Shown: one piece after another, positions 36,856-45,401 of the stretch
How the letters are laid out: every line of letters starts with the position of its first letter
How positions within the stretch are numbered: position 1 is the first letter of the stretch
Origin: Xenophilus arseniciresistens
Lineage (GTDB): Bacteria; Pseudomonadota; Gammaproteobacteria; Burkholderiales; Burkholderiaceae_C
Direction of reading: 5' to 3'
Assembly: GCF_028023875.1 (NCBI RefSeq)
Contig: NZ_JAQIPB010000014.1
Coordinates: 48,975-112,974, forward strand
DNA: 64,000 bases
The notes under the pieces: model-generated
Database searches by the model: none
What the model was told of the DNA's origin: nothing
What the model saw: only the letters and a program-made list of their open reading frames with translations
Program-made: the position numbers and the translations under genes

Positions 36856-38145
36856 TCAGGCCTTCGCGCCGCCGGCCGCCGCCCGCGCCACCGCCGCCGG
36901 ATCGAAGCCCGCCAGCTGCTTGTAGCGCAGCGCAATGGCCGCCAGCTCCGCCTGCGGCACCACGCTTTCGATGTCGTCAAAACCCTGCGGCGCGCGCTGG
37001 TGCGCCAGCTGCATCACCTGCTCGGGGCCGTTCATGCGGTTGCGCAGCACGATGCCCGCGGTGCGCGGCAGCCGGTCGGCCTCGTATTCGCGCAGCGCCA
37101 TCGACGGGTCCTTGAACTGCACCAGCGCATCGGTGAGCGCGCGCGCATCCATGATGGCCTGCGCGCTGCCGTTGGAGCCGATGGGGTACATCGGGTGCGC
37201 GGCATCGCCCAGCAGCGTCACTCGCCCGCGCGTCCAGCCCGGCAGCGGGTCCTTGTCCACCATCGGGAACTCGTAGATCGCCTGCGCGCCGGCGATCACG
37301 GCCGGAATGTCGATCCAGTCCCAGCGCCAGTCGGCGAAGCTGTCCGCGAACACCGACTTGTCCACGCGCTTGTTCCAGTCGCTCTTGGGCGGCGTGTCGT
37401 CCTCGGTGCCCGGCACGCGCAGCTCGGCGATCCAGTTGATGCGCGAGCGGCCTTCGCGGCGCAGTTGTTCGGAGATCGGGTAGCAGACGAACTTCTGGTC
37501 TTGGTGGCCGGCCATGAACATGGTCTGACCGTCCAGATAGGGCGCGGCGTCGGTCACGCCGCGCCACAGCAGCCGGCGCGAGAAGCGCGGTGCATCGCCC
37601 ACGGGGTAGAAGCTGCGGCGCACGGCCGAGTGGATGCCGTCTGCGCCCACCAGCACGTCGGCGCTGGCTTCCACCAGCGTGTCGTCGCTGCGCCGGCGCA
37701 GGCTGAACACGGCCGGCTCGCTGCCAGGGTCCATCAAGGTGGAGCCGGTAAGCGTCACCGATTCGAGCGCGAGCCCGGTGTGGATGCGGTGCGCGCCCAG
37801 GCGCTCCACGGCCGCCTGGTGCAGCAGCATCTGGAACTCGCCGCGGTGCACCGAGTACTGCGGCACCGGATAGCCCGCGGCCAGGCCGCGCGGCTCGTGC
37901 CAGATGCGCTGGCCGAAGCGGTTGTAGTAGGCCAGCGCGGCCGTCTGCACGCCGATCTCGCCCAGCGCCGGGCCCAGGCCCAGCCCGGTCAGCTCGGCCG
38001 TCGCATGGGGCAGCAGGTTGATGCCCACGCCCAGCGGGCGGATCTGTTCCGATGCCTCGTAGACCTCGGCCTCGATGCCTGCGCGGTGCAGTGCGAGCGC
38101 AAGCGTCAGGCCGCCGATGCCGGCGCCGATGATGGCGACTTTCAT
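36856..38145 (-). CDS. FAD-dependent monooxygenase (PhzS/UbiH-like)
   Basis: Flavoprotein hydroxylase of 429 residues. FAD dinucleotide-binding motif GAGIGGLTLALAL at the N-terminus (about 7-19); the DG motif region VGADGIHSAVR (about 172-182); and the GD motif LLGDAAHPMYPIGSNG (about 300-315). This is the group A monooxygenase fold; similarity is closest to the PhzS-like flavin-dependent oxidoreductases. It follows the Bug protein gene by 74 bases, and they form a unit; the pair suggests uptake and hydroxylation of a small aromatic or cyclic acid. Confidence 0.9.
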   Translation of the reverse strand: MKVAIIGAGIGGLTLALALHRAGIEAEVYEASEQIRPLGVGINLLPHATAELTGLGLGPALGEIGVQTAALAYYNRFGQRIWHEPRGLAAGYPVPQYSVHRGEFQMLLHQAAVERLGAHRIHTGLALESVTLTGSTLMDPGSEPAVFSLRRRSDDTLVEASADVLVGADGIHSAVRRSFYPVGDAPRFSRRLLWRGVTDAAPYLDGQTMFMAGHQDQKFVCYPISEQLRREGRSRINWIAELRVPGTEDDTPPKSDWNKRVDKSVFADSFADWRWDWIDIPAVIAGAQAIYEFPMVDKDPLPGWTRGRVTLLGDAAHPMYPIGSNGSAQAIMDARALTDALVQFKDPSMALREYEADRLPRTAGIVLRNRMNGPEQVMQLAHQRAPQGFDDIESVVPQAELAAIALRYKQLAGFDPAAVARAAAGGAKA

Positions 38146-38219
38146 GGATATCTCTTCTTCTTTTCCGGGTGCAGGGATTCAAAGGCGCCATCGGCGCGCG
38201 GCGAAGCCGCCTGGGGTTG

Positions 38220-39224
38220 TCAGTCTGCCTTGAAGCCCGTGGCCTGCACGGCCTTGCGCCAGGTCACGGTATCCGCGGCAATGATCTGCCTGAATTCTGC
38301 CGCGCTGGTGCCGGTGGGCCTGAAGCCCGCGTCCAGCAGCTTCTGCTTGCCATCGGCCGATTGCACGGCGCGCACGATGTCGGCATTGAGCTTGTCCACG
38401 ATGGCGCCGGGCGTGTTGGCCGGCGCGACGATGCCAAACCAGGCCGAGAAGGCCAGGTCGGGGTAGCCTTGCTCGACGATGGTGGGCACTTCGGGCAGCG
38501 AGGGACTGCGCGTGCTGCCGGTGCTGCCCAGGGCCACCAGCTTGCCGGCCTTGATGTTGGCCGCGGCCAGGCCGATGGTGGCGAAGACGCCGGAGACGTC
38601 GCCGCTGAACAGGCCGCCCAGCGCGTCGGCCGTGTTGCGGTAGTGCACGGCTTCCGGCTTCTGGCCGATGGCATCGCCGAAGCGGTAGGCGCCGAAGTGG
38701 CCCAGCGTGCCGGCGCCGAAGGTGGCCATGAACAGGCCCTTCTGCTTCTGACTCCAGGCGGCGTATTCCTTGACGTTCTTCGCGGGCACTTTCTGCGGAT
38801 TCACCAGCAGCACGAAGTCGGTGCTGACCACCTGGCTGACGGGCAGGAAGTCCTTGACAGGGTCGTAGGGCAGCCGGTTGTAGGTGCTCGGCGCGATGGA
38901 GAGCATGCCCGTTTCGGCCAGCAGCAGGGTGTAGCCGTCGGCCGGTGCGCGCGCGAGTTCGCTGGCCGCGATCAGTCCCGCCGCGCCGGGCTTGTTGTCC
39001 ACCACCACGCCCACGTTCTTCCAGCCTTCCGACAGCTTCTGCGCGACCAGGCGGGCCACGATGTCGGGCCCGGTGCCGGCCGGGAAGCCCACGATGATGC
39101 GCACGGGCTTGTCGGGGTAGCTGCCCTGGGCGGCGGCGGGCAGGGCCAGGCCCATCAGTCCCAGCGCGGCCAGGGTCAGCGCGCTGCGGCGGGCAAGGGG
39201 GCGGATGTGGCAGGGGGTCGTCAT
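38220..39224 (-). CDS. Bug/TctC-type tricarboxylate-transporter substrate-binding protein (1)
   Basis: Periplasmic binding protein of 334 residues with a signal peptide (about 1-33, AAAQG). Bug-family signatures: PDKPVRIIVGFPAGTGPDIVAR near the start of the mature chain and the VVVDNKPGAAGLIAA segment that binds the carboxylate of the ligand. No membrane components (TctA/TctB) lie beside it, as for most Bug genes. It precedes the flavin monooxygenase gene, 74 bases away, so its ligand may be that enzyme's substrate. First of three Bug proteins in the window. Confidence 0.93.
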   Translation of the reverse strand: MTTPCHIRPLARRSALTLAALGLMGLALPAAAQGSYPDKPVRIIVGFPAGTGPDIVARLVAQKLSEGWKNVGVVVDNKPGAAGLIAASELARAPADGYTLLLAETGMLSIAPSTYNRLPYDPVKDFLPVSQVVSTDFVLLVNPQKVPAKNVKEYAAWSQKQKGLFMATFGAGTLGHFGAYRFGDAIGQKPEAVHYRNTADALGGLFSGDVSGVFATIGLAAANIKAGKLVALGSTGSTRSPSLPEVPTIVEQGYPDLAFSAWFGIVAPANTPGAIVDKLNADIVRAVQSADGKQKLLDAGFRPTGTSAAEFRQIIAADTVTWRKAVQATGFKAD

Positions 39225-39291
39225 GGTGGGTGTCTCCGTGAATGGGCGTTCGTGTTTTTTGGGTGTGTGATGGCGGGCGGAAGGACGGGCT

Positions 39292-39759
39292 TCAGCCCAG
39301 CGCGAAGAACTGCATCTGCACCTGCTGGGGCAGGCGCGCGCCCGTGCCCACGAACAGGTGGCTGTTGATCCAGCCCAGCGCGCGCGAGCCGGTCTCGAAG
39401 CGCGGCAGGCAGCGGAAATAGATCAGCGCGGGGTCCACCGGCTCGCCACGCGCCAGGCGGGCCATGGCCTCGGGCGGGCCGCTGCGCAGCGCGGTGTTCT
39501 GCACATAGATCCAGTCGCCGGCGTCGGTCTCCAGCGTGTAGCGCGCATCCAGGTCGGTGAGGCCGTCCTCGCCGATGAGCTGGAAGTCGGCGCCGCCCGG
39601 GCACACGCGCGCCTGCCAGTCCACGCCCCGGGCCGTGCCGCCCGTGATCGGGATCAGGCGGCGCCTGCCGCGCGGCGTGGGGCCCACATCCTGTGGCGTG
39701 GCGACCTCCACGTGCAGCGTGGCGAAGAAATTCAGTGGCGGCGGTTCTGGCAGGATCAT
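39292..39759 (-). CDS. DUF3237 domain-containing protein
   Basis: Protein of 155 residues matching the DUF3237 pattern: N-terminal FFATLHVEVATPQDVG, the central GGTARGVDWQARVCPGGADFQ segment, and the C-terminal DGLTDLDARYTLETDAGDWIYVQN and RFETGSRALGWIN segments (given here as short pieces: GDWIYVQNTA and LGWINSHLFVG). The family is a small beta-barrel of unknown role, often near catabolic flavoenzymes. It lies upstream of the Bug gene on the same strand, 67 bases away, and divergent from a LuxR-type regulator. Confidence 0.85.
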   Translation of the reverse strand: MILPEPPPLNFFATLHVEVATPQDVGPTPRGRRRLIPITGGTARGVDWQARVCPGGADFQLIGEDGLTDLDARYTLETDAGDWIYVQNTALRSGPPEAMARLARGEPVDPALIYFRCLPRFETGSRALGWINSHLFVGTGARLPQQVQMQFFALG

Positions 39760-39856
39760 GGGCCGCTAGCGTATGTCCGGGTGCCCATGGCCCCTGTCAT
39801 CCGCGAAGATGACAGCCGCTCCAACCCCTCTTGCTGCGCCCTCGCCCGCCCCTGCC

Positions 39857-40654
39857 ATGAAAAGCTGGCCGCTTGCCGCGGCGCCCGACGCCGCTCCCCG
39901 CCTGCTGGGCGGGCTCATCGATGCCATCGGCCAGCCGGGCTTCGGCGCTGCCGTGCTGGGGCAGGTGCAGAGCCTGCTGCCGGCGGCCTCGTGGTCGGTG
40001 TACCGGCTCGGCGAAGCGCCTGCCCTCTTCCTGTCGGCCGCCTGCGGCGTGCCCGACACCACGCGCGACTGCTGGCGCGCCTACCTCAGCGGCCCGCACC
40101 GCGCCGACCACAGCTTCGGCCCCATGGCGCTGCTGCCGCCCAGCACGCCGCATCTGTGCCACCTCGATGCGCAGGAGGCGCCGGCCGAGCACCGCGCCAA
40201 GGTGTACGACGCGCATGGCATGGCCGAGCGCCTGTCGCTGGCGCAGGAGGCCGACGGCGGCATGCTGGCCATCAACTTCTACCGCCACGCCCACCAGCCG
40301 GCCTTCGGCCCGGCCGCCATCGAGCGGCTGGGCGCACTGGCCCCGGCGCTGGTGGCCATCGTGCGCAAGCATGTGGCGCTCACCCGGGAGCCCGCCGCCG
40401 CGCACACGCAGGCCGTGGCCGCCGTGCCAGCCGCCGACCTGGAGGCGCACCTGCGCCGCCTGTGCCCGGCCCTGACGGCGCGCGAACTGGCCGTGTGCGT
40501 GCGGCTGCTGCGTGGCCTCACGCTCGAAGGCATCGCGGCCGACCTGCAGCTTGCCCTGCCTACCGTCAAGACCTACCGCCAGCGTGCCTTCGCGCGGCTG
40601 GGCATCCACTTTCGCAACGAGCTGTTTGCGCGGGTCCTCGGCGCGGCCGGCTGA
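39857..40654 (+). CDS. LuxR-family transcriptional regulator
   Basis: Protein of 265 residues with a C-terminal LuxR-type helix-turn-helix (about 200-255: LTARELAVCVRLLRGLTLEG, then IAADLQLALPTVKTYRQRAF in which the recognition helix carries VKTYRQRAF). The N-terminal ~190 residues form an unrecognised sensor region with a GAF-like look. Starts at 39773 and 39809 are also possible, but 39857 leaves 97 bases for the divergent promoter. It is a good candidate regulator of the DUF3237-Bug-monooxygenase unit. Confidence 0.85.
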   Translation: MKSWPLAAAPDAAPRLLGGLIDAIGQPGFGAAVLGQVQSLLPAASWSVYRLGEAPALFLSAACGVPDTTRDCWRAYLSGPHRADHSFGPMALLPPSTPHLCHLDAQEAPAEHRAKVYDAHGMAERLSLAQEADGGMLAINFYRHAHQPAFGPAAIERLGALAPALVAIVRKHVALTREPAAAHTQAVAAVPAADLEAHLRRLCPALTARELAVCVRLLRGLTLEGIAADLQLALPTVKTYRQRAFARLGIHFRNELFARVLGAAG

Positions 40655-40684
40655 AAATTCACGGGGACCGTGAAGACGCTTGAT

Positions 40685-41152
40685 TCAAAGCGCGCGGCCC
40701 ACCAGCGCCACGGCCAGCGTCAGAACGCCCAGGCCCAGGTTCAGCGCCACCAGGCGCCGGATCTGGTTCAGCCGCGCGGCGGCCGCGGGCCAATCGGCCG
40801 CCTGCACGGCCAGCCGCAGCCGCTTGAAGCTGGCCATGCGGATGTGGCCGTAGATCGCGCTCATCACCAGTGCCAGCGTCAGCATCGCATGCACGCGCCA
40901 GTGCGTGCCGGCCATGCCGCCCTGGCCCATCAGCAGGGCCAGGCCGCTGGCCCACAGCAGCAGCACGGCCACTGACACGCCGGCAAAGAAGCGCTCAAGC
41001 GCCCCCGCCATGAAAGGCAGCCGCTGCGGCGGCTGCAGCAGCGCCACCGCGGCCGGGCGCACGGCGAAATGCATCGTTGCCATGCCACCCACCCAGAAGG
41101 CGGCCGCACAGACGTGCACGAAGATCAGCAGGTTGTAGGTCGTGGGGTTCAT
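40685..41152 (-). CDS. CopD-like membrane protein
   Basis: Protein of 155 residues with four membrane helices and the N-terminal HVCAAAFWVGGM segment (His and Trp-Val-Gly-Gly) typical of CopD/DUF4149-like proteins. In some members the His residues hold haem or copper. The ATG at 41152 gives a start that begins the first helix normally. It is 55 bases after FAH on the same strand, so it may be the tail of that operon. Role in this context unknown. Confidence 0.75.
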   Translation of the reverse strand: MNPTTYNLLIFVHVCAAAFWVGGMATMHFAVRPAAVALLQPPQRLPFMAGALERFFAGVSVAVLLLWASGLALLMGQGGMAGTHWRVHAMLTLALVMSAIYGHIRMASFKRLRLAVQAADWPAAAARLNQIRRLVALNLGLGVLTLAVALVGRAL

Positions 41153-41207
41153 GGGGCCGATCATCACACTGGCGAAGCTCGCGTGGCGACGCAAGGCCCC
41201 GGCCCGG

Positions 41208-42065
41208 CTACGCCACTTCCTGCTGCACCGTGTTCAGGAGCGTGCCCACGCTGCCGATGTCCACTTCCACCGTGTCTGCGTGCCTGAGCCACAGCGGGGG
41301 CGTGCGCGCGAAACCCACGCCCGAAGGCGTTCCCATCACGATCACGTCGCCGGGCTCCAGCGTCATGCAGGCGCTCAGAATCTCCAGCGTCTCCTGTACG
41401 CCGAAGATCATGTCGGAGGTGTTGGCCTCCTGCAGGGTCTGGCCGTTGACGCGGCAGCGGATGCTCAGCCCCTTGGCGCCGCGAGGCAGGTCCTGCGCCA
41501 GCACCAGCGAGGGCCCGAACGCGCCGCTGGCATCAAAGTTCTTGCCGATGGTCCATTGCGGGGTCTTCTTCTGGAAGTCGCGCACCGACAGGTCGTTGAA
41601 GCAGCTGTAGCCCAGCACCACATCCAGGGCAGCTTCGCCTTTCAGGTGCTTGCCGCGTTTGCCGATCACCAGCGCGAGCTCGGCCTCGAAGTCGTACTGC
41701 GTGGAGACGCTCGGCAGCAGCGCGCTCTGGCCATGCCCCATCAGCGAGCTTGCGGCGCGCAGGAAGAACCACGGGTAATCCGGCCGCGCGCGGCCACCCT
41801 CCTTCGCATGGTCGATGTAGTTCAGGCCCAGGCAGATCACCTTGCCGGGGTTCGTGAGCAGCGGCGCGAAGCTGGCGCCCGCAGCGTCCATGCCGGCGGC
41901 TGCGCGGATGGCTTCGTTGCCGAGGGCGCGCAGGTCTTCGCCCCTGGCGATCCGTGCGCCCAGTTCGCCGGATGCATGCGGGCTTTGCCGCAGCGGGAAG
42001 TGCCTGTGTGCGTGCACCGCGACGGCCTGCGCCTGGCCATCGATGAGGACGTTGGAGAACTGCAT
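41208..42065 (-). CDS. Fumarylacetoacetate hydrolase family protein
   Basis: Protein of 285 residues. The FAH fold is recognised by CLGLNYIDHAKEGG (about 95-108), the metal ligands FEAELALVIGKRG, the SVRDFQKKTPQW segment, and the C-terminal GDVIVMGTPSGVGFA loop. The family hydrolyses or decarboxylates beta-diketones and 2-hydroxy-dienoates at the end of aromatic or cyclic ring degradation. It is the sixth gene of the minus-strand operon starting with SDR, five bases after the preceding gene, and may act on a ring-cleavage product. Confidence 0.93.
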   Translation of the reverse strand: MQFSNVLIDGQAQAVAVHAHRHFPLRQSPHASGELGARIARGEDLRALGNEAIRAAAGMDAAGASFAPLLTNPGKVICLGLNYIDHAKEGGRARPDYPWFFLRAASSLMGHGQSALLPSVSTQYDFEAELALVIGKRGKHLKGEAALDVVLGYSCFNDLSVRDFQKKTPQWTIGKNFDASGAFGPSLVLAQDLPRGAKGLSIRCRVNGQTLQEANTSDMIFGVQETLEILSACMTLEPGDVIVMGTPSGVGFARTPPLWLRHADTVEVDIGSVGTLLNTVQQEVA

Positions 42066-42070
42066 GGACT

Positions 42071-42916
42071 TCAACCCAGCAGGTGCAGGGCCGCCTCGCG
42101 CGCGGTCTGGCCCACGCGCACGCCCCTGGCCATCGCCACGCTGTTGGCAGCGCTGATGACGCCGTCGAAGTAGGTGCTCTGGCCGTCGCCCATGCGGGCG
42201 CTCAGGGCACTCACGCTGGCGCCTGCAATGCCATCGGCTTCCACCTCTTTCAGCGCCGAGATGCCCGAGTCGTTCTTGCCGATGCCGCCGTCCGAGCAGA
42301 TGAAGGCCCAGGGCCGGAACTGGCGGAAGTAGCCCACCACGCTGCGGCCCGTGTGCCCTGCCGTGCACAGAACGTTGCGCTCGCGGTCCTGCGGCAGCGC
42401 GAAGGCGATGGAGTCGGTGCACACGATGCTCCGGCCCGAGCCCTCGTCGGTATGAACCACCAGCCGGCGGTGCGGGTCGAAGTCCCTGGGCTTGAGCGCG
42501 CCGGTCTTGAAGGCCTGTGCCGCCTCGCGCGCGCGCATGCCGGGCACGATGCCCAGCTTCTGCGCGGCATCGTTGACGCGGCTGATGATGCCGTTGTCGT
42601 AGAGGTCGGCGCCGTTGCCCATTTCGGCGGTGCTGGTGTCCACGGCCGCGGCGGGCACGTCCAGCGCCTCGTAGAACCACAGGCCGGCGATGCCCGCGCC
42701 GTCCTTGCCGATGGCGCAGTCCAGTCCGATCACCGCCTTGGGCTTGGCCGCCATCACCATGCGTGCGCACAGCACGCCAGAGTAGGAGGCGTTGACGACC
42801 ACGTCGCCCTGGCAGGGATGCTGTGCCACATGGTCCTGCACGTAGGTGGCCGAGTCGAACACGAGCGTGCGGCCCGCGGAGTCTTCGTGAATGGTGGGCG
42901 TGTGGGAGGAGGCCAT
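42071..42916 (-). CDS. Conserved protein of unknown function in FAH operon
   Basis: Protein of 281 residues that I do not recognise. The chain looks soluble, with well-spaced glycine-rich turns: NASYSGVLCARM (about 43-54), GLDCAIGKDGAGIAGLWF (about 64-81), AEMGNGADLYDNGIISRVND (about 97-116), TDEGSGRSIVCTDS (about 153-166) and CSDGGIGKNDSGISAL (about 210-225). The two GKDGAGIAGL/GKNDSGISAL segments look like related halves, suggesting internal duplication. Several Cys and Asp residues in these turns could form an active site. It is between NIPSNAP (14 bases) and FAH (5 bases), so it belongs to the pathway. Confidence 0.75.
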   Translation of the reverse strand: MASSHTPTIHEDSAGRTLVFDSATYVQDHVAQHPCQGDVVVNASYSGVLCARMVMAAKPKAVIGLDCAIGKDGAGIAGLWFYEALDVPAAAVDTSTAEMGNGADLYDNGIISRVNDAAQKLGIVPGMRAREAAQAFKTGALKPRDFDPHRRLVVHTDEGSGRSIVCTDSIAFALPQDRERNVLCTAGHTGRSVVGYFRQFRPWAFICSDGGIGKNDSGISALKEVEADGIAGASVSALSARMGDGQSTYFDGVISAANSVAMARGVRVGQTAREAALHLLG

Positions 42917-42930
42917 AATTCTTGACGGTT

Positions 42931-43251
42931 TCAGCGGATGGGGGAGAAGTCGGTGGGCACCAGCAGGCGATTGCTCATCGACTGCAGCATGGGGCGGATC
43001 TGCGCGAGGTAGTCGTGCCAGGCGGGCTCCTGGGCCAGCAGGGCCCGGCGCCGCGCCCGCTCCTCGAAGCTGTCATAGCCCCAGAGGTGGACCAGGCCAT
43101 TGAGCTCGCCGATCTCGGTGACGAAGTAGCCCAGCAGCCTGCCCAGCACGCGCGCCTGCAGCTCCTGGGCGCCGGTGGCGCGGTAGGCCTCGAAATACAT
43201 GGCGGGCGTGTAATCGCCCTTGAGGATGTAGGTGCGTTGTTCAACCAGCAT
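42931..43251 (-). CDS. NIPSNAP family protein
   Basis: Protein of 106 residues with the ferredoxin-like NIPSNAP pattern: VEQRTYILKGDYTPAMYF at the N-terminus and HLWGYDSFEERARRRALL in the middle, both split here into the QRTYIL and LVHLWGYDSFEER motifs. The family has dimeric alpha/beta barrels of unknown role, often as accessory proteins in catabolic operons. The start overlaps the end of the FAD-dehydrogenase gene by 11 bases, so it is translationally coupled. Confidence 0.88.
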   Translation of the reverse strand: MLVEQRTYILKGDYTPAMYFEAYRATGAQELQARVLGRLLGYFVTEIGELNGLVHLWGYDSFEERARRRALLAQEPAWHDYLAQIRPMLQSMSNRLLVPTDFSPIR

Positions 43252-44980
43252 GCGCGGTCTCCGTGGGTTGCATCTGCAGGGCCGCGAGCTGTTCGCCCGC
43301 GATGAAGCCGAAGGTCATGGCCGGCCCCAGCGTGATGCCGGCGCCGGGGTAGTTGCCGCCCATCACGCTCAGGCTGTCGTTGCCGGCCGCGTACAGGCCC
43401 GGGACCGGCGCGCCGCGGGCATCGATCACCTGGGCGCGCTCATTGGTGCGCAGCCCTGCGAAGGTGCCGAGGTCGCCCACGGTGACCCGCAAGGCATAGA
43501 AGGGGGCTCGCGTGATGGGCGCCACGCACGGGTTGGGCGCGTGGTCATGATCGCCCAGATAGCGGTTGTAGGCAGTGGAGCCGCGGCCGAAGGCCGGGTC
43601 TTCTCCCTGCTCGGCATGCCGGTTGTATTCGGCCACGGTCTGCTGCAACGCGGCCGGGTCGATGCCGATCCGGCGCGCCAGCGCTTCCAGCGTCGCGCCT
43701 CGCAGCAGGTAGCCCGAGCGCAGCTGCGGCCACAGCGGCAGCGGGAAGGGCTTGACGTGGCCCAGGCCATAGCGCCGCAGCGCCGTGTGGTCGCACACCA
43801 GCCAGGCCACAGCGGCCGCGTGGCCGGCTTCGCGCCGCATGGCGATGCCGACGTCGTGATAGGAGTTCGATTCGTTCACGAAGCGGCGCCCGGCGGGGTT
43901 GACCGCAATGACGCCAGGCTTGTAGCGGTCGATCAGGTGCGGAAACACCCCGTGCGGCGCCTTGCCGCGCGGGACCAGCGAGACCGGAATCCAGGCCGCG
44001 GGGTTCGGCAGGCTGTCCTCGAAGACGCCGCCTGCCGCAATGCCCATCGAAATGCCGTCGCCCGTGTTCGTTGCAGGCGCGGGCGAATGGTGCTCGGCCC
44101 CGGTGGGCGCGTGGCTGAACAGCGCGCGGCGCCGGGCCACATCCTGCGGAAAGCCGCCGCAGGCCAGCACCACGCCGCGGCGGGCGCGGATGTGCACATC
44201 CGCCTTCGTTTCAGGGTGCCTTGCCACCACGCCGGTGACGCGGCCATCGCCCTGCGTCACGAGGCGAAGCGCGGGCGCGTCCAGCCAGAGCTCGGCCCCG
44301 AGGTCGAAGGCGCTCTTGGCCAGCCGTGCCGCCAGCGCGTTGCCATTGGTCAGGCGCGTGGCGCGGCGGTAGCGCAGCATTTCCGTGCCATGCGCCATCA
44401 GGCGGCGCGCGACGTAGACCGCCGAGCGCAGCGAGCGCGTGACCTTGAAGAAGTGCTGAATCTCCTGGCTCGAGTTGAACATCATGCCCACGAAGGTGAT
44501 TTCCTTCAGCGGCGGCCGCAGGGCCTTCATGCGCGGACCGAGTTCCCGGGCGTCGAAGGGTGCGGCCATGATGGACCGTCCGCCAGGCACGGCGCCGGGC
44601 TCGTCGGGGTGGTAGTCGGGGTAGGCCGGCAGCGGCGCGAACTGGACGCTGGTCTGGCTGCTGAAGAAGTCCACCATGCGTGGGCCGTTCGCCAGGAAGG
44701 CATCGACCCTGCCCGCGTCGAACAGGGCCTCGCCGCATTCGCGCACCAGGTATTCGCGCGCGGCCCGCACGTCGGCATCGCTGCGCGGTCCGTTGATGCC
44801 ATTGGCAGGGATCCAGAGCACGCCGCCCGAACGCGCCGTCGTGCCGCCGTAGACCGTATCCTTTTCCAGCACGAGCACCTTCAGGCCGCGCTGCGCGGCC
44901 GTCACTGCCGCGGCCAGGCCGCCCGCACCCGAGCCGATGACGATGACGTCGGTCTCCTGCGCCGCGGCGCCTTCGCTCAC
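43241..44980 (-). CDS. FAD-dependent dehydrogenase (3-ketosteroid delta-1-dehydrogenase/fumarate reductase-like)
   Basis: Flavoprotein of 579 residues. N-terminal dinucleotide-binding motif VIGSGAGGLAAAVTA (about 14-28) and the VLEKDTVYGGTTARSGG segment that contacts FAD; C-terminal signature GNYPGAGITLGPAMTFGFIA, in pieces GGNYPGAGIT and GPAMTFGF, typical of the KstD-like subgroup. This family introduces double bonds next to a ketone or reduces activated alkenes. KstD catalytic tyrosines cannot be aligned by eye. The start overlaps the cupin stop by four bases (ATGA). Confidence 0.85.
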   Translation of the reverse strand: MSEGAAAQETDVIVIGSGAGGLAAAVTAAQRGLKVLVLEKDTVYGGTTARSGGVLWIPANGINGPRSDADVRAAREYLVRECGEALFDAGRVDAFLANGPRMVDFFSSQTSVQFAPLPAYPDYHPDEPGAVPGGRSIMAAPFDARELGPRMKALRPPLKEITFVGMMFNSSQEIQHFFKVTRSLRSAVYVARRLMAHGTEMLRYRRATRLTNGNALAARLAKSAFDLGAELWLDAPALRLVTQGDGRVTGVVARHPETKADVHIRARRGVVLACGGFPQDVARRRALFSHAPTGAEHHSPAPATNTGDGISMGIAAGGVFEDSLPNPAAWIPVSLVPRGKAPHGVFPHLIDRYKPGVIAVNPAGRRFVNESNSYHDVGIAMRREAGHAAAVAWLVCDHTALRRYGLGHVKPFPLPLWPQLRSGYLLRGATLEALARRIGIDPAALQQTVAEYNRHAEQGEDPAFGRGSTAYNRYLGDHDHAPNPCVAPITRAPFYALRVTVGDLGTFAGLRTNERAQVIDARGAPVPGLYAAGNDSLSVMGGNYPGAGITLGPAMTFGFIAGEQLAALQMQPTETAHAG

Positions 44981-45375
44981 TTGAGCTCCTTGCCGGCCAG
45001 CTCGCCCGTGAGGAACATGTTGGGCTTGAGGAAGAAGGAGAGCACGAGCGCTCCCTCCACGGAGCGGGCGATGTGACGGTTGCCGCGCGGGCGCCAGACA
45101 TAGTCGCCCTTTCGAACTTCGCCCTCGTCGTCGACGATGCTGCCTTCCAGCACATAGGTCTGCTCGATCTCCACGTGCTGATGCAGTGGCAGCTCGGTGC
45201 CGGGCTGCCAGCGGAAGAGGGCGGTGAGCAGCCCCGATTCGGGATCCTCCATGAGGATCTTCATGTCGATGCCCGGCGTGGGCGTGGGCTTCCAGGGCAG
45301 CGCTTGCACGCTGACATAGCGCGAGTCGAGCGGGGAGAGTTCGCTTTCGCCGGCGAGTCCGGGGGTTCTGGGCAT
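44977..45375 (-). CDS. Cupin domain-containing protein
   Basis: Single-cupin protein of 132 residues. The metal-binding cupin motifs are visible: GTELPLHQHVEIEQTYVLEG (His, His, Glu) and the second motif with HIARSVEG. The N-terminus is polar, without a signal peptide. Second gene in the operon, following SDR by 26 bases, and overlapping the FAD-dehydrogenase start by four bases. The probable role is a small metal enzyme or binding protein in the same catabolic route. Confidence 0.87.
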   Translation of the reverse strand: MPRTPGLAGESELSPLDSRYVSVQALPWKPTPTPGIDMKILMEDPESGLLTALFRWQPGTELPLHQHVEIEQTYVLEGSIVDDEGEVRKGDYVWRPRGNRHIARSVEGALVLSFFLKPNMFLTGELAGKELK

Positions 45376-45401
45376 GTGGAGCCTTGGGAGTGGGAATGGG
45401 T

